A stretch of DNA of 42,181 bases from Fusobacteriota bacterium (GTDB lineage: Bacteria > Fusobacteriota > Fusobacteriia > Fusobacteriales > Fusobacteriaceae), in NCBI GenBank assembly GCA_023389595.1, contig JAEWEF010000013.1:1-42181 (forward strand), written 5' to 3'. The position numbers were made by a program, and so were the translations under genes. This document shows positions 17,614-27,211 of this stretch, one piece after another (positions within the stretch are counted from its first letter, which is position 1; each line of letters begins with the position of its first letter). The notes under the pieces are model-generated. The model was not told where the DNA came from. It made no database searches and was given only the letters and a program-made list of their open reading frames with translations.

Positions 17614-18849
17614 TTAATTTAAACTGTATTCTATTTTAGCTTTTTGATAGTCTAAAATAGAATCTTTTGTTATTGTGACTGATTTTATATTTTTATTAGA
17701 TGGTATTTCGTACATTATATTTAACATAGTTTTTTCTATAACTGCTCTTAATCCTCTTGCGCCAATTTTTCTTTCTAAAGCCATTTTAGCTATTTCCTTC
17801 AATGCTTCATCTGTAAATTTCAAATCTACATTATCCATTTTCAAGAGAGTTTTATATTGTTTAACTATTGCGTTTTTCGGTTTAGTTAGTATATTTACAA
17901 GAGCTTCTTCATCTAAATTATCTAAAGTAGCTATTATAGGTAATCTACCGACAAGTTCCGGAATGATTCCTTGTTTAACTAAATCTTCTGGCAAAACTTT
18001 TTTAAAAAATTCTCCTTCACTAGTTGTAGAATCCTTTTCTGAAATTTCTGCCCCAAAACCTATAGATTTTTTTTCAGTTCGTTTTTTAATAATTTTTTCT
18101 AACCCTTCAAAAGCACCACCAACTATGAATAGTATATTGCTAGTATCTATTTCTATTAATTCTTGATTTGGATGTTTTCTTCCACCTTGTGGAGGAACTT
18201 GAGATAGAGTACCTTCAATAATTTTCAAAAGAGCTTGCTGTACTCCTTCTCCAGATACATCTCTTGTTATAGATACATTTTCAGATTTTCTAGCTATTTT
18301 ATCAAATTCATCTATATAAATTATTCCCTTTTCAGCAGCTTCTATATCGTAATCACAAGCTTGTATTAATCTTACTAAAACATTTTCAACGTCGTCACCA
18401 ACATAACCAGCTTCAGTAAGGGTTGTAGCATCAGCTATGGCAAAAGGAACATTTAATATGTTAGCTAAAGTTTGAGCTAGCAAAGTTTTTCCTGATCCAG
18501 TTGGACCTATAAGCAACACGTTAGATTTTTTTATTTCAATGTCGTTATCTTCTTTATTGTTTATTAATCTTTTATAATGATTGTAAACTGTTACAGATAA
18601 AACTTTTTTTGCCCAATCTTGACCTATTATATATTCATCTAATTTTTCTTTAATTTCTTTAGGAGTAAGTAAATCAGATTTATTTAAATTAATTGAAAAA
18701 TTTTTGCCATCTTTTGTCTCATATTGTTCTAACATATTATAACAGGTTTCGATGCAATTATCACATATCAGTGTATTGTTAATACCTGCGAATAATTTAT
18801 AAACTTCGTCTTCTTCTCTTCCACAAAAGGAACATTTATCTTTTTTCAT
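17614..18849 (-). CDS. clpX: ClpXP protease ATPase subunit ClpX
   Basis: 411 residues, full length. This AAA+ unfoldase feeds substrates to ClpP. The N-terminal zinc-binding domain has Cys6, Cys9, Cys29 and Cys32. Walker A is GPTGSGKT (115-122), Walker B IIYIDEFDKI, the RKH pore loop GGRKHPNQE, and the ClpP-docking IGF loop KSIGFGAEI. All features for a working ClpXP pair are intact. It starts 11 nt after the clpP stop, with Shine-Dalgarno AAGGGG. Confidence 0.98.
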   Translation of the reverse strand: MKKDKCSFCGREEDEVYKLFAGINNTLICDNCIETCYNMLEQYETKDGKNFSINLNKSDLLTPKEIKEKLDEYIIGQDWAKKVLSVTVYNHYKRLINNKEDNDIEIKKSNVLLIGPTGSGKTLLAQTLANILNVPFAIADATTLTEAGYVGDDVENVLVRLIQACDYDIEAAEKGIIYIDEFDKIARKSENVSITRDVSGEGVQQALLKIIEGTLSQVPPQGGRKHPNQELIEIDTSNILFIVGGAFEGLEKIIKKRTEKKSIGFGAEISEKDSTTSEGEFFKKVLPEDLVKQGIIPELVGRLPIIATLDNLDEEALVNILTKPKNAIVKQYKTLLKMDNVDLKFTDEALKEIAKMALERKIGARGLRAVIEKTMLNIMYEIPSNKNIKSVTITKDSILDYQKAKIEYSLN

Positions 18850-18860
18850 AGTGTAACCCC

Positions 18861-19442
18861 TTATCTTTTAAAAACTTCATCAATAAGTCCGTAATTTAAT
18901 GCTTCTTCCGCAGAAAGGTAGTTATCTCTTTCTGTATCTTCTATAATTTTATTTAAATCTTTTCCGGTATTTTTTGATAAAATTTCTGCAAGTTTTGTTT
19001 TAATTTTAATAAGCTCTTTAGCATGAATTTCTATGTCTGTAGCCTGACCACTCAATCCACCTGATATAAGTGGTTGATGTATCATTATTCTTGAATTTTC
19101 AAGAGCATATCTTTTTCCCTTTGTTCCTGATGACAAAAGAAAAGCACCCATACTACATGCTTGACCTACACAAACTGTTTGTATGTCAGGTTTTATATAA
19201 TTCATTGTATCGTATATAGCAAGACCATCAGTAACACTTCCACCAGGACTATTTATATACATTATTATATCTTTTTTTGGATCTTCAGCTTCCAAATAAA
19301 GTAGTTGTGCAACTATAGAATTTGAAACTCTTTCATCTATAGCAGTTCCTATGAAAATTATTCTATCTCTTAATAGTCTAGAGTATATATCATAAGCTCT
19401 TTCTGATTTTCCGTAATTATCTATAATTGTTGGATTATACAT
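18861..19442 (-). CDS. clpP: ATP-dependent Clp protease proteolytic subunit ClpP
   Basis: 193 residues, usual ClpP size. It forms the tetradecameric serine-protease barrel. Catalytic Ser97 (GQACSMGAF) and His122 (IMIHQPL) are at the standard positions and the Asp lies in the DTERDNYLSAEEA stretch. Other family motifs include YINSPGGSVTDGLAIYD. There is almost no propeptide. Shine-Dalgarno AAGGAGG is 6 nt upstream of the ATG. It heads clpP-clpX-lon-engB-valS, probably with both a local promoter and read-through from tig. Confidence 0.98.
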   Translation of the reverse strand: MYNPTIIDNYGKSERAYDIYSRLLRDRIIFIGTAIDERVSNSIVAQLLYLEAEDPKKDIIMYINSPGGSVTDGLAIYDTMNYIKPDIQTVCVGQACSMGAFLLSSGTKGKRYALENSRIMIHQPLISGGLSGQATDIEIHAKELIKIKTKLAEILSKNTGKDLNKIIEDTERDNYLSAEEALNYGLIDEVFKR

Positions 19443-19462
19443 AAAAGTTCCTCCTTATATAA

Positions 19463-19468
19463 ATTATA
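19463..19468 (-). promoter_or_regulatory. Possible -10 of a clpP promoter
   Basis: On the minus strand TATAAT lies ~20 nt upstream of the clpP ATG, after the tig hairpin. The -35 at 17 nt is poor, and the site overlaps an A/T-rich leader, so this is tentative. I see no CtsR- or HrcA-type operator. Confidence 0.35.
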
Positions 19469-19507
19469 CAAAAATAAAATGATATTTATCTTTCTATAAT
19501 TTATATA

Positions 19508-19541
19508 AATCAGCTGCATTACAAAATCAATGCAGCTGATT
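19508..19541 (-). terminator. Hairpin between tig and clpP, possible partial terminator
   Basis: AATCAGCTGCATT and AATGCAGCTGATT form a perfect 13-bp stem with an 8-nt loop, starting 11 nt after the tig stop on the minus strand. What follows is TATATAAATTATAG, not a continuous T run, so termination may be incomplete and clpP may be partly expressed by read-through. It could equally be an mRNA 3'-end stabiliser. Confidence 0.6.
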
Positions 19542-19552
19542 ATATTTAATTC

Positions 19553-20845
19553 TTATTTAGCTGAGCTTTTAATTAATTCTACAGACTTACTCATTAATAA
19601 ATCTGATTTAACAGATGCCTTAAAATTATCTAAATTATTATTTTTATTTAGCTCTGCTTCTAAAGCTGCCATATCCATACCATACATTTTTGCTATTTCT
19701 TCCATTTTAGAATTTAACTCTTCATCAGAAACTTCAAAATTTTCATTTTGTGCAATTTTTGCTAATATTAAATCAACTTTTACTTTATTTTCAGCTGTAG
19801 GATATACTTGTTCAATTAAATCTTCAATTTTTCCTCCAGTCATTTTTAAGTAATCTTCAAATTTGATGCCTTGCATAGAAAGTTGGTATTCAAATTGTCT
19901 TAATTGTTGTTCAACTTCTACCATAACCATTGATTTAGGAACACTTATATCAGTTTTTTCTATTAATTGTTCTAAAAGTTTTCCTGTGTAAGCATTTTCT
20001 GCTCTTTTTTCTTCATTAGCAATCAATTCTTCTTTTTTAGCAATTTTAAAAGCTTCTAAAGAATCAAAACCTTGAATTTTTGCAAATTCATCATTTAATT
20101 CTGGTTTTACAAATTTTTTGATAGCATTTATTCTTACTTTAAATAAAGCAGGTTTACCAGCCAAATCTTTTGAGTGATATTCAGCTGGGAATGTAACATT
20201 AACCTCAACATCGCTTCCTTTTTTATAACCAACTAATTGATCTTCAAAATTATCTATGAAACTTTTACTTCCTAATTCAAGAGAATGGTGTTCAGCTTTT
20301 CCACCTTCAAAAGGAACTCCATCGATAAAACCTTCAAAGTCTATATCAAGAGTATCTCCCATCTCAGACAAATGATTTTCGTCAGTAATTTCTTCCAATT
20401 TAGAAGCTCTAGTAATCATAAATTCTATTTCATTATTTACCATTTCATCAGTAACTTCAATTTTAGATTTTTCAGCTTCTAATCCTTTATAATTTGCTAC
20501 TTCAAATTCTGGATAAACATCTATGTTAAATAGAACTTCAAAAGAGTTATCTTCTAATTTGTGCTCTTTTACTTGAGCGTAACTTACGGGAGATATTTTT
20601 TCTTCTTTTATAACTTCAGGGAATTTATTATTTAAAACTTCTCCTATTAGTTCTTCTTCTATTTGAGATTTATAATTTGTTAGTACAGCGTCTTTAGGTG
20701 CTTTACCTTTTCTAAATCCTGGTATTTCAACTGATTCAGAATATTTAGATATTATCTTATCTAGTATAGGACTATACTCCTCTTTAGTTAAAGATATTTT
20801 TACCTCGAATGCAGATTTTTCAATTTTTTTTAGTTCGTGTTTCAT
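19553..20845 (-). CDS. tig: Trigger factor (ribosome-bound peptidyl-prolyl isomerase)
   Basis: 430 residues, normal length. It binds at the ribosomal tunnel exit and folds nascent chains. The N-terminal ribosome-binding domain contains the signature IPGFRKGKAPKDAVL (analogous to GFRxGKxP). The middle FKBP-like domain (about 150-240) is recognised from GDTLDIDFEGFIDG, and the C-terminal helical chaperone arms follow. Shine-Dalgarno AAGGAGG lies 5 nt before the ATG. The order tig-clpP-clpX-lon is a conserved protein-quality cluster. It starts 15 nt behind recJ with no visible promoter, so it probably belongs to the rimP-nusA-infB transcript. Confidence 0.97.
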   Translation of the reverse strand: MKHELKKIEKSAFEVKISLTKEEYSPILDKIISKYSESVEIPGFRKGKAPKDAVLTNYKSQIEEELIGEVLNNKFPEVIKEEKISPVSYAQVKEHKLEDNSFEVLFNIDVYPEFEVANYKGLEAEKSKIEVTDEMVNNEIEFMITRASKLEEITDENHLSEMGDTLDIDFEGFIDGVPFEGGKAEHHSLELGSKSFIDNFEDQLVGYKKGSDVEVNVTFPAEYHSKDLAGKPALFKVRINAIKKFVKPELNDEFAKIQGFDSLEAFKIAKKEELIANEEKRAENAYTGKLLEQLIEKTDISVPKSMVMVEVEQQLRQFEYQLSMQGIKFEDYLKMTGGKIEDLIEQVYPTAENKVKVDLILAKIAQNENFEVSDEELNSKMEEIAKMYGMDMAALEAELNKNNNLDNFKASVKSDLLMSKSVELIKSSAK

Positions 20846-20860
20846 TTTTCCTCCTTAAAA

Positions 20861-22498
20861 TTATTTTTCTTTTATATCTTTAATAATTATTTGTTTTTGT
20901 TCTATATTATCTCTATTAATAAAAGTTTCTGGATAATATATTATATCGTATTTTTTATTATAGTAATTATCTGAAATTTTATTTTTTAAATCAAAAGCGA
21001 CACACTTTATTTTAAATTGATTTTTATGAATTATACCAGAAAAGTGTTTATCATCGACACCAAATTTTTTTAGTGAGGATATCGTCACATTTTCATCTTT
21101 GAATAATAAATGAGGATTTTCATTTCCAAAAGGACTTAATTTTTCTAACAAGTTTATTATATCAGAATCTATTTTTTCTATAGGAATGTAGCAATCAAAA
21201 CATATATCTTCTTTAAGTTCTGTATCTTGTTTGGTGGATATATTATCAGAAATAAAATTTTTAACTTTTAATATATTTTCTCTGGAAACTAAAAATCCAG
21301 CAGCTAAGTCATGGCCTCCATATCTTTCTAGCAGAGGAGCAGCTTTTTCTAGCACATTGAAAATACTTATTCCATTAACACTTCTGCATGATGCTTTTCC
21401 AAAGTTTTTGTCTATTGCAACAAGTATTACTGGCAAATTATATTTTATACTTAACCTAGAAGAAACAACACCAATTACTCCTGGATTCCATTTGCTAGAG
21501 CTTAAGAATATTATTTTAGTTTTTTCTAGATTCATATTTTTTATTTTAGATACAGCTTCATCGTAAATATTTTTTTCTATTTTTCTCCTTTTTTTATTTA
21601 GGTATTTCATTTCTTCTATTATATTATAAAGATCGAAATCATCTTCTTTAATAAAGAAATCTACTCCAGTTTGAGCTCTACCAATTCTTCCGAAAGAATT
21701 AATTAAAGGAGATATATAATAACTAACATCTGTTGTAGTTATTTTTTCTTTGTTTAATTTTAAATAATTTAATAAATAAGAAAGTCCTTTTATTTTAGTA
21801 TTTTTTAATACATTTAATCCGTGTTTTATTATTATTCTATTTTCATCTATCATTGGAACTACATCTGCTATGGTTCCTATCATTATAATATCTATATATT
21901 CATATAGTATTTCATAACTTAGAGATAGTTTTTTGTACACACCTTGTGCCAATTTTAAAGCTACTCCAGCACCAGATAAATTTTTAAATTTATAAGTATT
22001 ACTTTGTTTAGGATTCAAATATAAAATATCAAGAGTTTCATTCTCTTTTATTAATTCGTGATGATCAGTTACGATTATATCAATACCTAAACTTCTAGCA
22101 TATTTTATATCATCAATAGAATTATATCCAGTATCAACTGTTATTATAAGTTTATAACCATTCTCATCAAAAACATCTATATTTCTTTTGTCTACACCAT
22201 ATCCGTCTTCATCTCTAGAAGCTATATAGTAATCCGTATCTATGCCTGCAAGTCTAAACACTTTTGTCAAGAAAGCTGTACCAGTTATTCCATCAACATC
22301 ATAATCCCCATAAATTATTATTTTCTGGTTTTTATTTTTGATTTTTAATATTTTTTCTACTATTTGATTCATATGTTCAAAATCATATGGATCATTTAAG
22401 TTCTTAAATTTAGGATTGATAAAATCGTCTATTGCCTCATCACTGTACAAATTTTTCTTTTTCAGAAAACTGTCCAATATTTTTTCAGCAATTTTCAT
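20861..22498 (-). CDS. recJ: Single-stranded-DNA-specific exonuclease RecJ
   Basis: 545 residues, at the short end of RecJ. A 5'-to-3' single-strand exonuclease used in recombination and mismatch/base-excision repair. The DHH superfamily metal motifs are present: IIYGDYDVDG (61-70), VDTGYNS (121-127), DHHE (145-148), and the DHHA1 segment with GGHDLAAGF (motif GGH). The C-terminal ~100 residues look like an OB-fold. It is placed after rbfA with a gap of 7 nt, as in some other Fusobacteria and Firmicutes. Confidence 0.95.
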   Translation of the reverse strand: MKIAEKILDSFLKKKNLYSDEAIDDFINPKFKNLNDPYDFEHMNQIVEKILKIKNKNQKIIIYGDYDVDGITGTAFLTKVFRLAGIDTDYYIASRDEDGYGVDKRNIDVFDENGYKLIITVDTGYNSIDDIKYARSLGIDIIVTDHHELIKENETLDILYLNPKQSNTYKFKNLSGAGVALKLAQGVYKKLSLSYEILYEYIDIIMIGTIADVVPMIDENRIIIKHGLNVLKNTKIKGLSYLLNYLKLNKEKITTTDVSYYISPLINSFGRIGRAQTGVDFFIKEDDFDLYNIIEEMKYLNKKRRKIEKNIYDEAVSKIKNMNLEKTKIIFLSSSKWNPGVIGVVSSRLSIKYNLPVILVAIDKNFGKASCRSVNGISIFNVLEKAAPLLERYGGHDLAAGFLVSRENILKVKNFISDNISTKQDTELKEDICFDCYIPIEKIDSDIINLLEKLSPFGNENPHLLFKDENVTISSLKKFGVDDKHFSGIIHKNQFKIKCVAFDLKNKISDNYYNKKYDIIYYPETFINRDNIEQKQIIIKDIKEK

Positions 22499-22505
22499 TT
22501 TATCA

Positions 22506-22859
22506 CTAATCCTTTAGTTTATTCAATAATTCAGTTATTTTAATAGCGTTTTCTATAGAATTATCTTCTTTAACTCTTATCTCTGGAATAAATCTCATTT
22601 CTACATCTTCTGCAACTCTTTTTCTCAAGAAGCCTTTTACTTCATTTAGAGCGTCAAAAACTTCAGATTTATTTATTTTATTATTCACTGTTGGCATTAC
22701 ACTAAAAAAAACGTCAGCGAATTTTAAATCTTCAGTAACTCTTACATCCGTTACAGAAACAAGACCTTTTATTTTAGGGTTTTTAATTTCCTCTAATAAT
22801 ACTTTAGAAATTACTTTTATAATTTCTTTTTCTATCCCAGCTAATCTTTGTCTTTTCAA
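22506..22859 (-). CDS. rbfA: Ribosome-binding factor A
   Basis: 117 residues, typical RbfA. A single KH-like domain protein that binds the 30S subunit during late 16S maturation. Motifs visible: RLAGIEKEIIKVISKVLLEE at the N-terminus, NPKIKGLVSVTDVRVTEDLK, and RFIPEIRVKEDNSIENA (the family's PELxFxxDxS equivalent). It lies 16 nt after infB, the universally common infB-rbfA order. Confidence 0.95.
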   Translation of the reverse strand: MKRQRLAGIEKEIIKVISKVLLEEIKNPKIKGLVSVTDVRVTEDLKFADVFFSVMPTVNNKINKSEVFDALNEVKGFLRKRVAEDVEMRFIPEIRVKEDNSIENAIKITELLNKLKD

Positions 22860-22875
22860 AAAATCACCGTCCTTT

Positions 22876-25089
22876 TTATTTTAATGTACGTTTAATTTCT
22901 ACAGTTTCAAATGCTTCTACCACATCACCGTCTTTAATGTCGTTAAAATTTTCTACACCAAGACCACATTCCTGACCAATCGTAACTTCTTTGGCGTCAT
23001 CTTTGAATCTTTTTAAAGACGCAAGTTTACCTTCGTAGATTACTACGTTATTTCTAAGAATTCTGATATTAGAATCGTTTCTAACTTTTCCATCAACAAC
23101 TATACATCCAGCTACATTACCAACTTTAGAAACTTTAAATACTTTTTTAATTTCTATACGTCCTAAGTATTGTTCTTTAAATTCTGGTTCTAACATACCA
23201 GCAAGGGCTTTTTCTATATCCTCTGTTATGTGATATATAATACTAGAAGTTCTTATTTCTACTTTAGATACTTCTGCTTCTCTAAGAGCTTTAGTTGTAG
23301 GTCTAACATTATAACCTATTATTATAGCTCCTGCCGTTTCAGCTAATTTGACATCACTTTCTGTTATCGCTCCTGACGCAGCTTGTATTATGTTAACAGC
23401 AACTTCATCATTTGACATTTTTAGTAATGATTCTTTAAGGGCTTCTACAGAACCTTTAGAATCAGCTCTCAATATTAGAACTAATTCTTTTATATTTTCG
23501 TGTTCAAATTGAGAAGATAAACTTTCTAAAGAAATAACTTTCTTTGTAGTTTCTTGCAATTTTCTAGTCTTTGCAACTTCTTCAACTATTCTTTTAGCAT
23601 GTTGTTCGTTTTGGATTACATACATTGTATCTCCAGCTTCCGGAACTTGATTGAACCCGATAATTTCTGCTGGTTGAGAAAGACTAACAGATTTTACTTT
23701 ATTCCCCTTATCATCAATTAGAGCTCTTACTTTACCTTGTACTTCTCCAGCAACTATAACATCTCCTATTTTAAGAGTACCTTCCTGTACTAATATATCA
23801 GCGATAGGACCAACTTTAGGATCTAATCTTGATTCTAATACAACGCCTTTAGCTCTCTTTTTTGGATTGGCTTTTAGCTCTAGAATTTCAGAAGTTATAA
23901 GTATAGTATCAAGTAATTCATCTAAATTAATTTTTTGTTTTGCAGATACTTCAACAAATTCTACATCTCCTCCCCATTCAGCAGCGACAATTCCGTGTTC
24001 CATTAATTCCTGTTTAACTCTTAAAGGATTTGCTTCGGGTTTATCTATTTTATTAACCGCAACTATTATAGGAACATCAGCTACTTTAGCATGAGATATA
24101 GCTTCTATAGTTTGAGGCATAACTCCGTCATCGGCAGCAACTACAAGTATAGCTATATCAGTTACTTTTGCTCCTCTAGCTCTCATATCAGTAAAAGCTT
24201 CGTGACCAGGAGTATCTACGAATGTTATTTTTTTTCCTTCTTTTTCAACTTGATAGGCACCTATTTTTTGTGTTATCCCTCCGGCTTCTCCACTTACAAC
24301 ATTTGTAGTTCTTATGGCATCAAGCAATGAAGTCTTACCATGATCAACGTGACCCATGATAGTTATAACTGGAGGTCTTTCCACTAAGTCTTCTTTCCTA
24401 TCATCTATTTCTAGATCAAACTTTTCTCCAAAATCTAACTCTACAATTTCTTCCTGTTCAACTAAAACGTCGTATTCAACGGCTAGTTCTTCAGCAATTT
24501 CTGGTGATAGTACACTGTTTATAGTATACACTTGTCCTTTTAAAAACAATTTTTTTATTATATCAGCACTATTTATTCCTAATTTAGAAGCAAAATCTCC
24601 AAGTGTTATTTCGCCTCTAATTTTTATTATTTTTATTCCGTCTTCTTCTATTACTCCAGGAGAAACGTCAGCAGTTTTAACCACAAAATCACTTCTTCTT
24701 CCTTTTTTCTTTTTGTTTTTATTTTTTTTATGATTTACAAAATCTTCTTCATTTCCAAACTGTTTATTTTTAGATTTTTTATTAATCTTATTCGATTTTT
24801 GAGTTACATCAATTATTTCTTCATCAGTGTCATTTTCTTCTATATGTTTTCTTATAGTCTTTTCTTCTTTTTTATCTTTTTTGTCTTTATACTGTTTAGT
24901 AGGGAAATCAGGTGAAGATGAAGGCATATTTAATTCAGAAAAATATTTATCTACTTTATTTACTTGTTCTTCTTCTAGATTAGATAAGTGAGAAGTTACT
25001 TCTATACCCAAATCTTTTTTTAATATTTTCAAAAACTCTTTATTTTTAATAGAGTATTTTTTAGCTATTTCATGAACTCTAACTTTCAT
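22876..25089 (-). CDS. infB: Translation initiation factor IF-2
   Basis: 737 residues. A GTPase that brings fMet-tRNA to the ribosome. An N-terminal IF2-N helical domain (1-55) is followed by a lysine-rich, disordered linker (about 60-135), a second IF2-N-like region (about 155-210) and the G domain: G1 GHVDHGKTS (246-254), G3 VDTPGHEAF, G4 NKID. Domains II-IV and the initiator-tRNA-binding C-terminus follow. The start overlaps the end of ylxR by 11 nt, implying coupling. Confidence 0.98.
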   Translation of the reverse strand: MKVRVHEIAKKYSIKNKEFLKILKKDLGIEVTSHLSNLEEEQVNKVDKYFSELNMPSSSPDFPTKQYKDKKDKKEEKTIRKHIEENDTDEEIIDVTQKSNKINKKSKNKQFGNEEDFVNHKKNKNKKKKGRRSDFVVKTADVSPGVIEEDGIKIIKIRGEITLGDFASKLGINSADIIKKLFLKGQVYTINSVLSPEIAEELAVEYDVLVEQEEIVELDFGEKFDLEIDDRKEDLVERPPVITIMGHVDHGKTSLLDAIRTTNVVSGEAGGITQKIGAYQVEKEGKKITFVDTPGHEAFTDMRARGAKVTDIAILVVAADDGVMPQTIEAISHAKVADVPIIVAVNKIDKPEANPLRVKQELMEHGIVAAEWGGDVEFVEVSAKQKINLDELLDTILITSEILELKANPKKRAKGVVLESRLDPKVGPIADILVQEGTLKIGDVIVAGEVQGKVRALIDDKGNKVKSVSLSQPAEIIGFNQVPEAGDTMYVIQNEQHAKRIVEEVAKTRKLQETTKKVISLESLSSQFEHENIKELVLILRADSKGSVEALKESLLKMSNDEVAVNIIQAASGAITESDVKLAETAGAIIIGYNVRPTTKALREAEVSKVEIRTSSIIYHITEDIEKALAGMLEPEFKEQYLGRIEIKKVFKVSKVGNVAGCIVVDGKVRNDSNIRILRNNVVIYEGKLASLKRFKDDAKEVTIGQECGLGVENFNDIKDGDVVEAFETVEIKRTLK

Positions 25090-25627
25090 TTAAACCCCCT
25101 TCATCGCTATATAGTCCTTTGGCTATTTTCTTATTGGTGATACCTATCGCATTTACTTCTTCTTTATTAAAAACATATCCAAGACTACTTTTATCTGAAA
25201 CAAAAATATATTTTATGTTATTTTCTTTGCATCTCGTTATTAAATTGTTTTTATTTTTAATATTTATATCATTTGCTATAAAAATAAGATGAATTTTTTT
25301 TATATTTTCTTCAATCATTTTAATTCCAAAAACTAAATGTCCTGAATTTTTTATTGTTTTTAGTGTATTTAAATAATCAACATTGTTATTTTTAATGTTT
25401 TTTAGAATCTCCATTTTAGTTTCTGTGTTTAAGTTTATCCTGTTATGTTTTAGTAATTTAGAAAAACAATCTATGCTATGACAAATATATATTCCTCTAG
25501 ATTGATTTTTATGTGTTTTATCCATAACATAAAATTCATCTTTAGCAGTTAATCTAACCAATGTGCTTTTATCATATTTTTTCTTACATATCAAACAAGT
25601 TCGGATAGGTATATGTTTTTTGTTCAT
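25079..25627 (-). CDS. YlxR (DUF448) domain fused to an L7Ae-like domain
   Basis: 182 residues containing two proteins that are often separate. The N-terminal ~80 residues match YlxR (RTCLICKKKYDKSTLVRLTA; CxxC pair), a nucleic-acid-binding family next to nusA. The C-terminal ~90 residues (FGIKMIEENIKKIHLIFIAN, IKYIFVSDKSSLGYVF) look like an L7Ae/L30e ribosomal-type domain, equivalent to YlxQ/RplGA, which in Bacillus is a separate gene right after ylxR. The fusion replaces the ylxR-ylxQ pair of Firmicutes. Function presumably RNA binding linked to translation; exact role unknown. In the rimP-nusA-infB operon. Confidence 0.85.
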   Translation of the reverse strand: MNKKHIPIRTCLICKKKYDKSTLVRLTAKDEFYVMDKTHKNQSRGIYICHSIDCFSKLLKHNRINLNTETKMEILKNIKNNNVDYLNTLKTIKNSGHLVFGIKMIEENIKKIHLIFIANDINIKNKNNLITRCKENNIKYIFVSDKSSLGYVFNKEEVNAIGITNKKIAKGLYSDEGGLNES

Positions 25628-25646
25628 TTATTACCTCATATGAAAA

Positions 25647-26696
25647 TTATTCATTAACTCCGATATCTATTTTTAATCCAGTTAATCTAGCAGCTAATCT
25701 GGCATTTTGTCCATTTTTACCTATAGCCAAAGAAAGTTGAGATGCATCCACAATAACTGATGCAGTAGTGTTATCTTCATCAATAGATACAGACATAACT
25801 TGAGCTGGACTAAGAGAGGAAGTAACAAATTCTTTTATATCTTCGCTCCATATTATTATATCTATTTTTTCTCCAGAAAGTTCATATACAATATTTTTTA
25901 TTCTATTTTGATTTTGACCTATACATGCTCCTATTATATCTATATTTTTAATTTCAGAGTAAACAGCAACTTTACTTCTAGAACCAGGTTCTCTCGCTAT
26001 AGATTTAATTTGTATCATGCCATTTCCTACTTCTGGTATTTCAAGCTCTAACATTCTTCTTAGTAGCCCTTCATGTTTTCTAGAAATCATAATTTTAGGA
26101 AATCTATTTGTTCTTTCTACTAACATCAAATATACTTTTATTCTTTCGCCTACTCTGTATACATCTGACATAGATTGTTCACTAGGAGGTAAAATAAGTT
26201 CTATTCCATTAAATTCTATAAAAATATTTTTTTTCTCATCGATTCTTCTTATTATACCTGTAAGTATATCAAATTCTTTTTCTTTAAAAATTTCGTAGAT
26301 GTGTTCTCTTTCTGATTCTCTTACCTTTTGAATTACTATTTGTTTTGCATTTTGCACTGCATTTCTTCTAAATTCTTCACAATAAATGTCGATATTTATG
26401 TTGTCTCCAACTTTTGCTCTTTTTTTGTAAGTTTTTGCTTCAGATAAAGGAATTTCAACAGCGTTATCGTATGTTTCTTCATCCGCTACAACTTTTCTTG
26501 ACTTATAAATTTTTATTTCTCCGTCATTTTTATCTATACTAATATCAACATTAGAATCATCGCCATAATTTTTTTTGTATGCAGCTAAAAGAGCTAACTC
26601 TATTGTCTCTATCAACTCTTCTTTTTTTATACCTTTTTCTTTTTCAAGTTCGTCAAGAGCTTCTAGAAAATTTATTCTAGCATCTTTTTTCTTCAT
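25647..26696 (-). CDS. nusA: Transcription termination/antitermination protein NusA
   Basis: 349 residues: N-terminal RNA polymerase-binding domain (about 1-125), S1 domain (GIIRRIDEKKNIFIEFNG onward) and two KH domains (IGACIGQNQNRIKNI and SLAIGKNGQNARLAARL). The C-terminal acidic repeats of Proteobacteria are absent, as usual outside that group. It modulates pausing, termination and rRNA antitermination. The longest frame starts at an ATG overlapping the rimP stop (26708), but GGAGG lies after that ATG and 5 nt before the ATG at 26696, so I take the latter. Confidence 0.96.
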   Translation of the reverse strand: MKKKDARINFLEALDELEKEKGIKKEELIETIELALLAAYKKNYGDDSNVDISIDKNDGEIKIYKSRKVVADEETYDNAVEIPLSEAKTYKKRAKVGDNINIDIYCEEFRRNAVQNAKQIVIQKVRESEREHIYEIFKEKEFDILTGIIRRIDEKKNIFIEFNGIELILPPSEQSMSDVYRVGERIKVYLMLVERTNRFPKIMISRKHEGLLRRMLELEIPEVGNGMIQIKSIAREPGSRSKVAVYSEIKNIDIIGACIGQNQNRIKNIVYELSGEKIDIIIWSEDIKEFVTSSLSPAQVMSVSIDEDNTTASVIVDASQLSLAIGKNGQNARLAARLTGLKIDIGVNE

Positions 26697-26707
26697 TTTT
26701 ACCTCCA

Positions 26708-27175
26708 TTAGAAATCTGTAAATTCAAAAACTAAATTTGATTTTTTTATGTCATTAAAATTTATTTTTATAATTTCTTCTTCAGTATTAAGTGTTATAAC
26801 ATTATCTGAAACATCATCAATAATACCAATATAAGTATTTTTGTTGTTCAATTTTTTCTTTAAAACTATTTTAGCTTTATTCTGTTTGAATCTGATAAAA
26901 TCATCAATTTTTTTAAGAGGTCTCTCTAAACCTGGAGATGAAACTTCAAGAAAAAATCTCTCTTCTATTATATTTTCTACGTCGTTTTCTATCAAATGGC
27001 TCACTTTTGCACAATCTTCTACATCGAGATCTCCGTTCATATTTTCTATAAAAATTCTAACATACCAATATCCACCTTCTTGTAGGTATTCTATATCTAC
27101 AAGTGATAAATTAAGATCATCTAAATATGGAATTACAATTTTTTCAATTTTTTCTACTACATCTGTAGATTTCAT
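26708..27175 (-). CDS. rimP: Ribosome maturation factor RimP
   Basis: 155 residues, standard RimP length, needed for 30S subunit maturation. Family motifs: LVDIEYLQEGGYWYVRIFIE, LEVSSPGLERPLKK (the signature near the domain junction) and a small Sm-like C-terminal domain. The open frame extends 14 codons upstream to a TTG inside a leader hairpin; the ATG at 27175, preceded by AGAGGTGA, is the credible start. First gene of rimP-nusA-ylxR-infB-rbfA-recJ-tig. Confidence 0.95.
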   Translation of the reverse strand: MKSTDVVEKIEKIVIPYLDDLNLSLVDIEYLQEGGYWYVRIFIENMNGDLDVEDCAKVSHLIENDVENIIEERFFLEVSSPGLERPLKKIDDFIRFKQNKAKIVLKKKLNNKNTYIGIIDDVSDNVITLNTEEEIIKINFNDIKKSNLVFEFTDF

Positions 27176-27211
27176 AGTTTCACCTCTTTTATTTGACAGT
27201 AGTTTTTTAGT

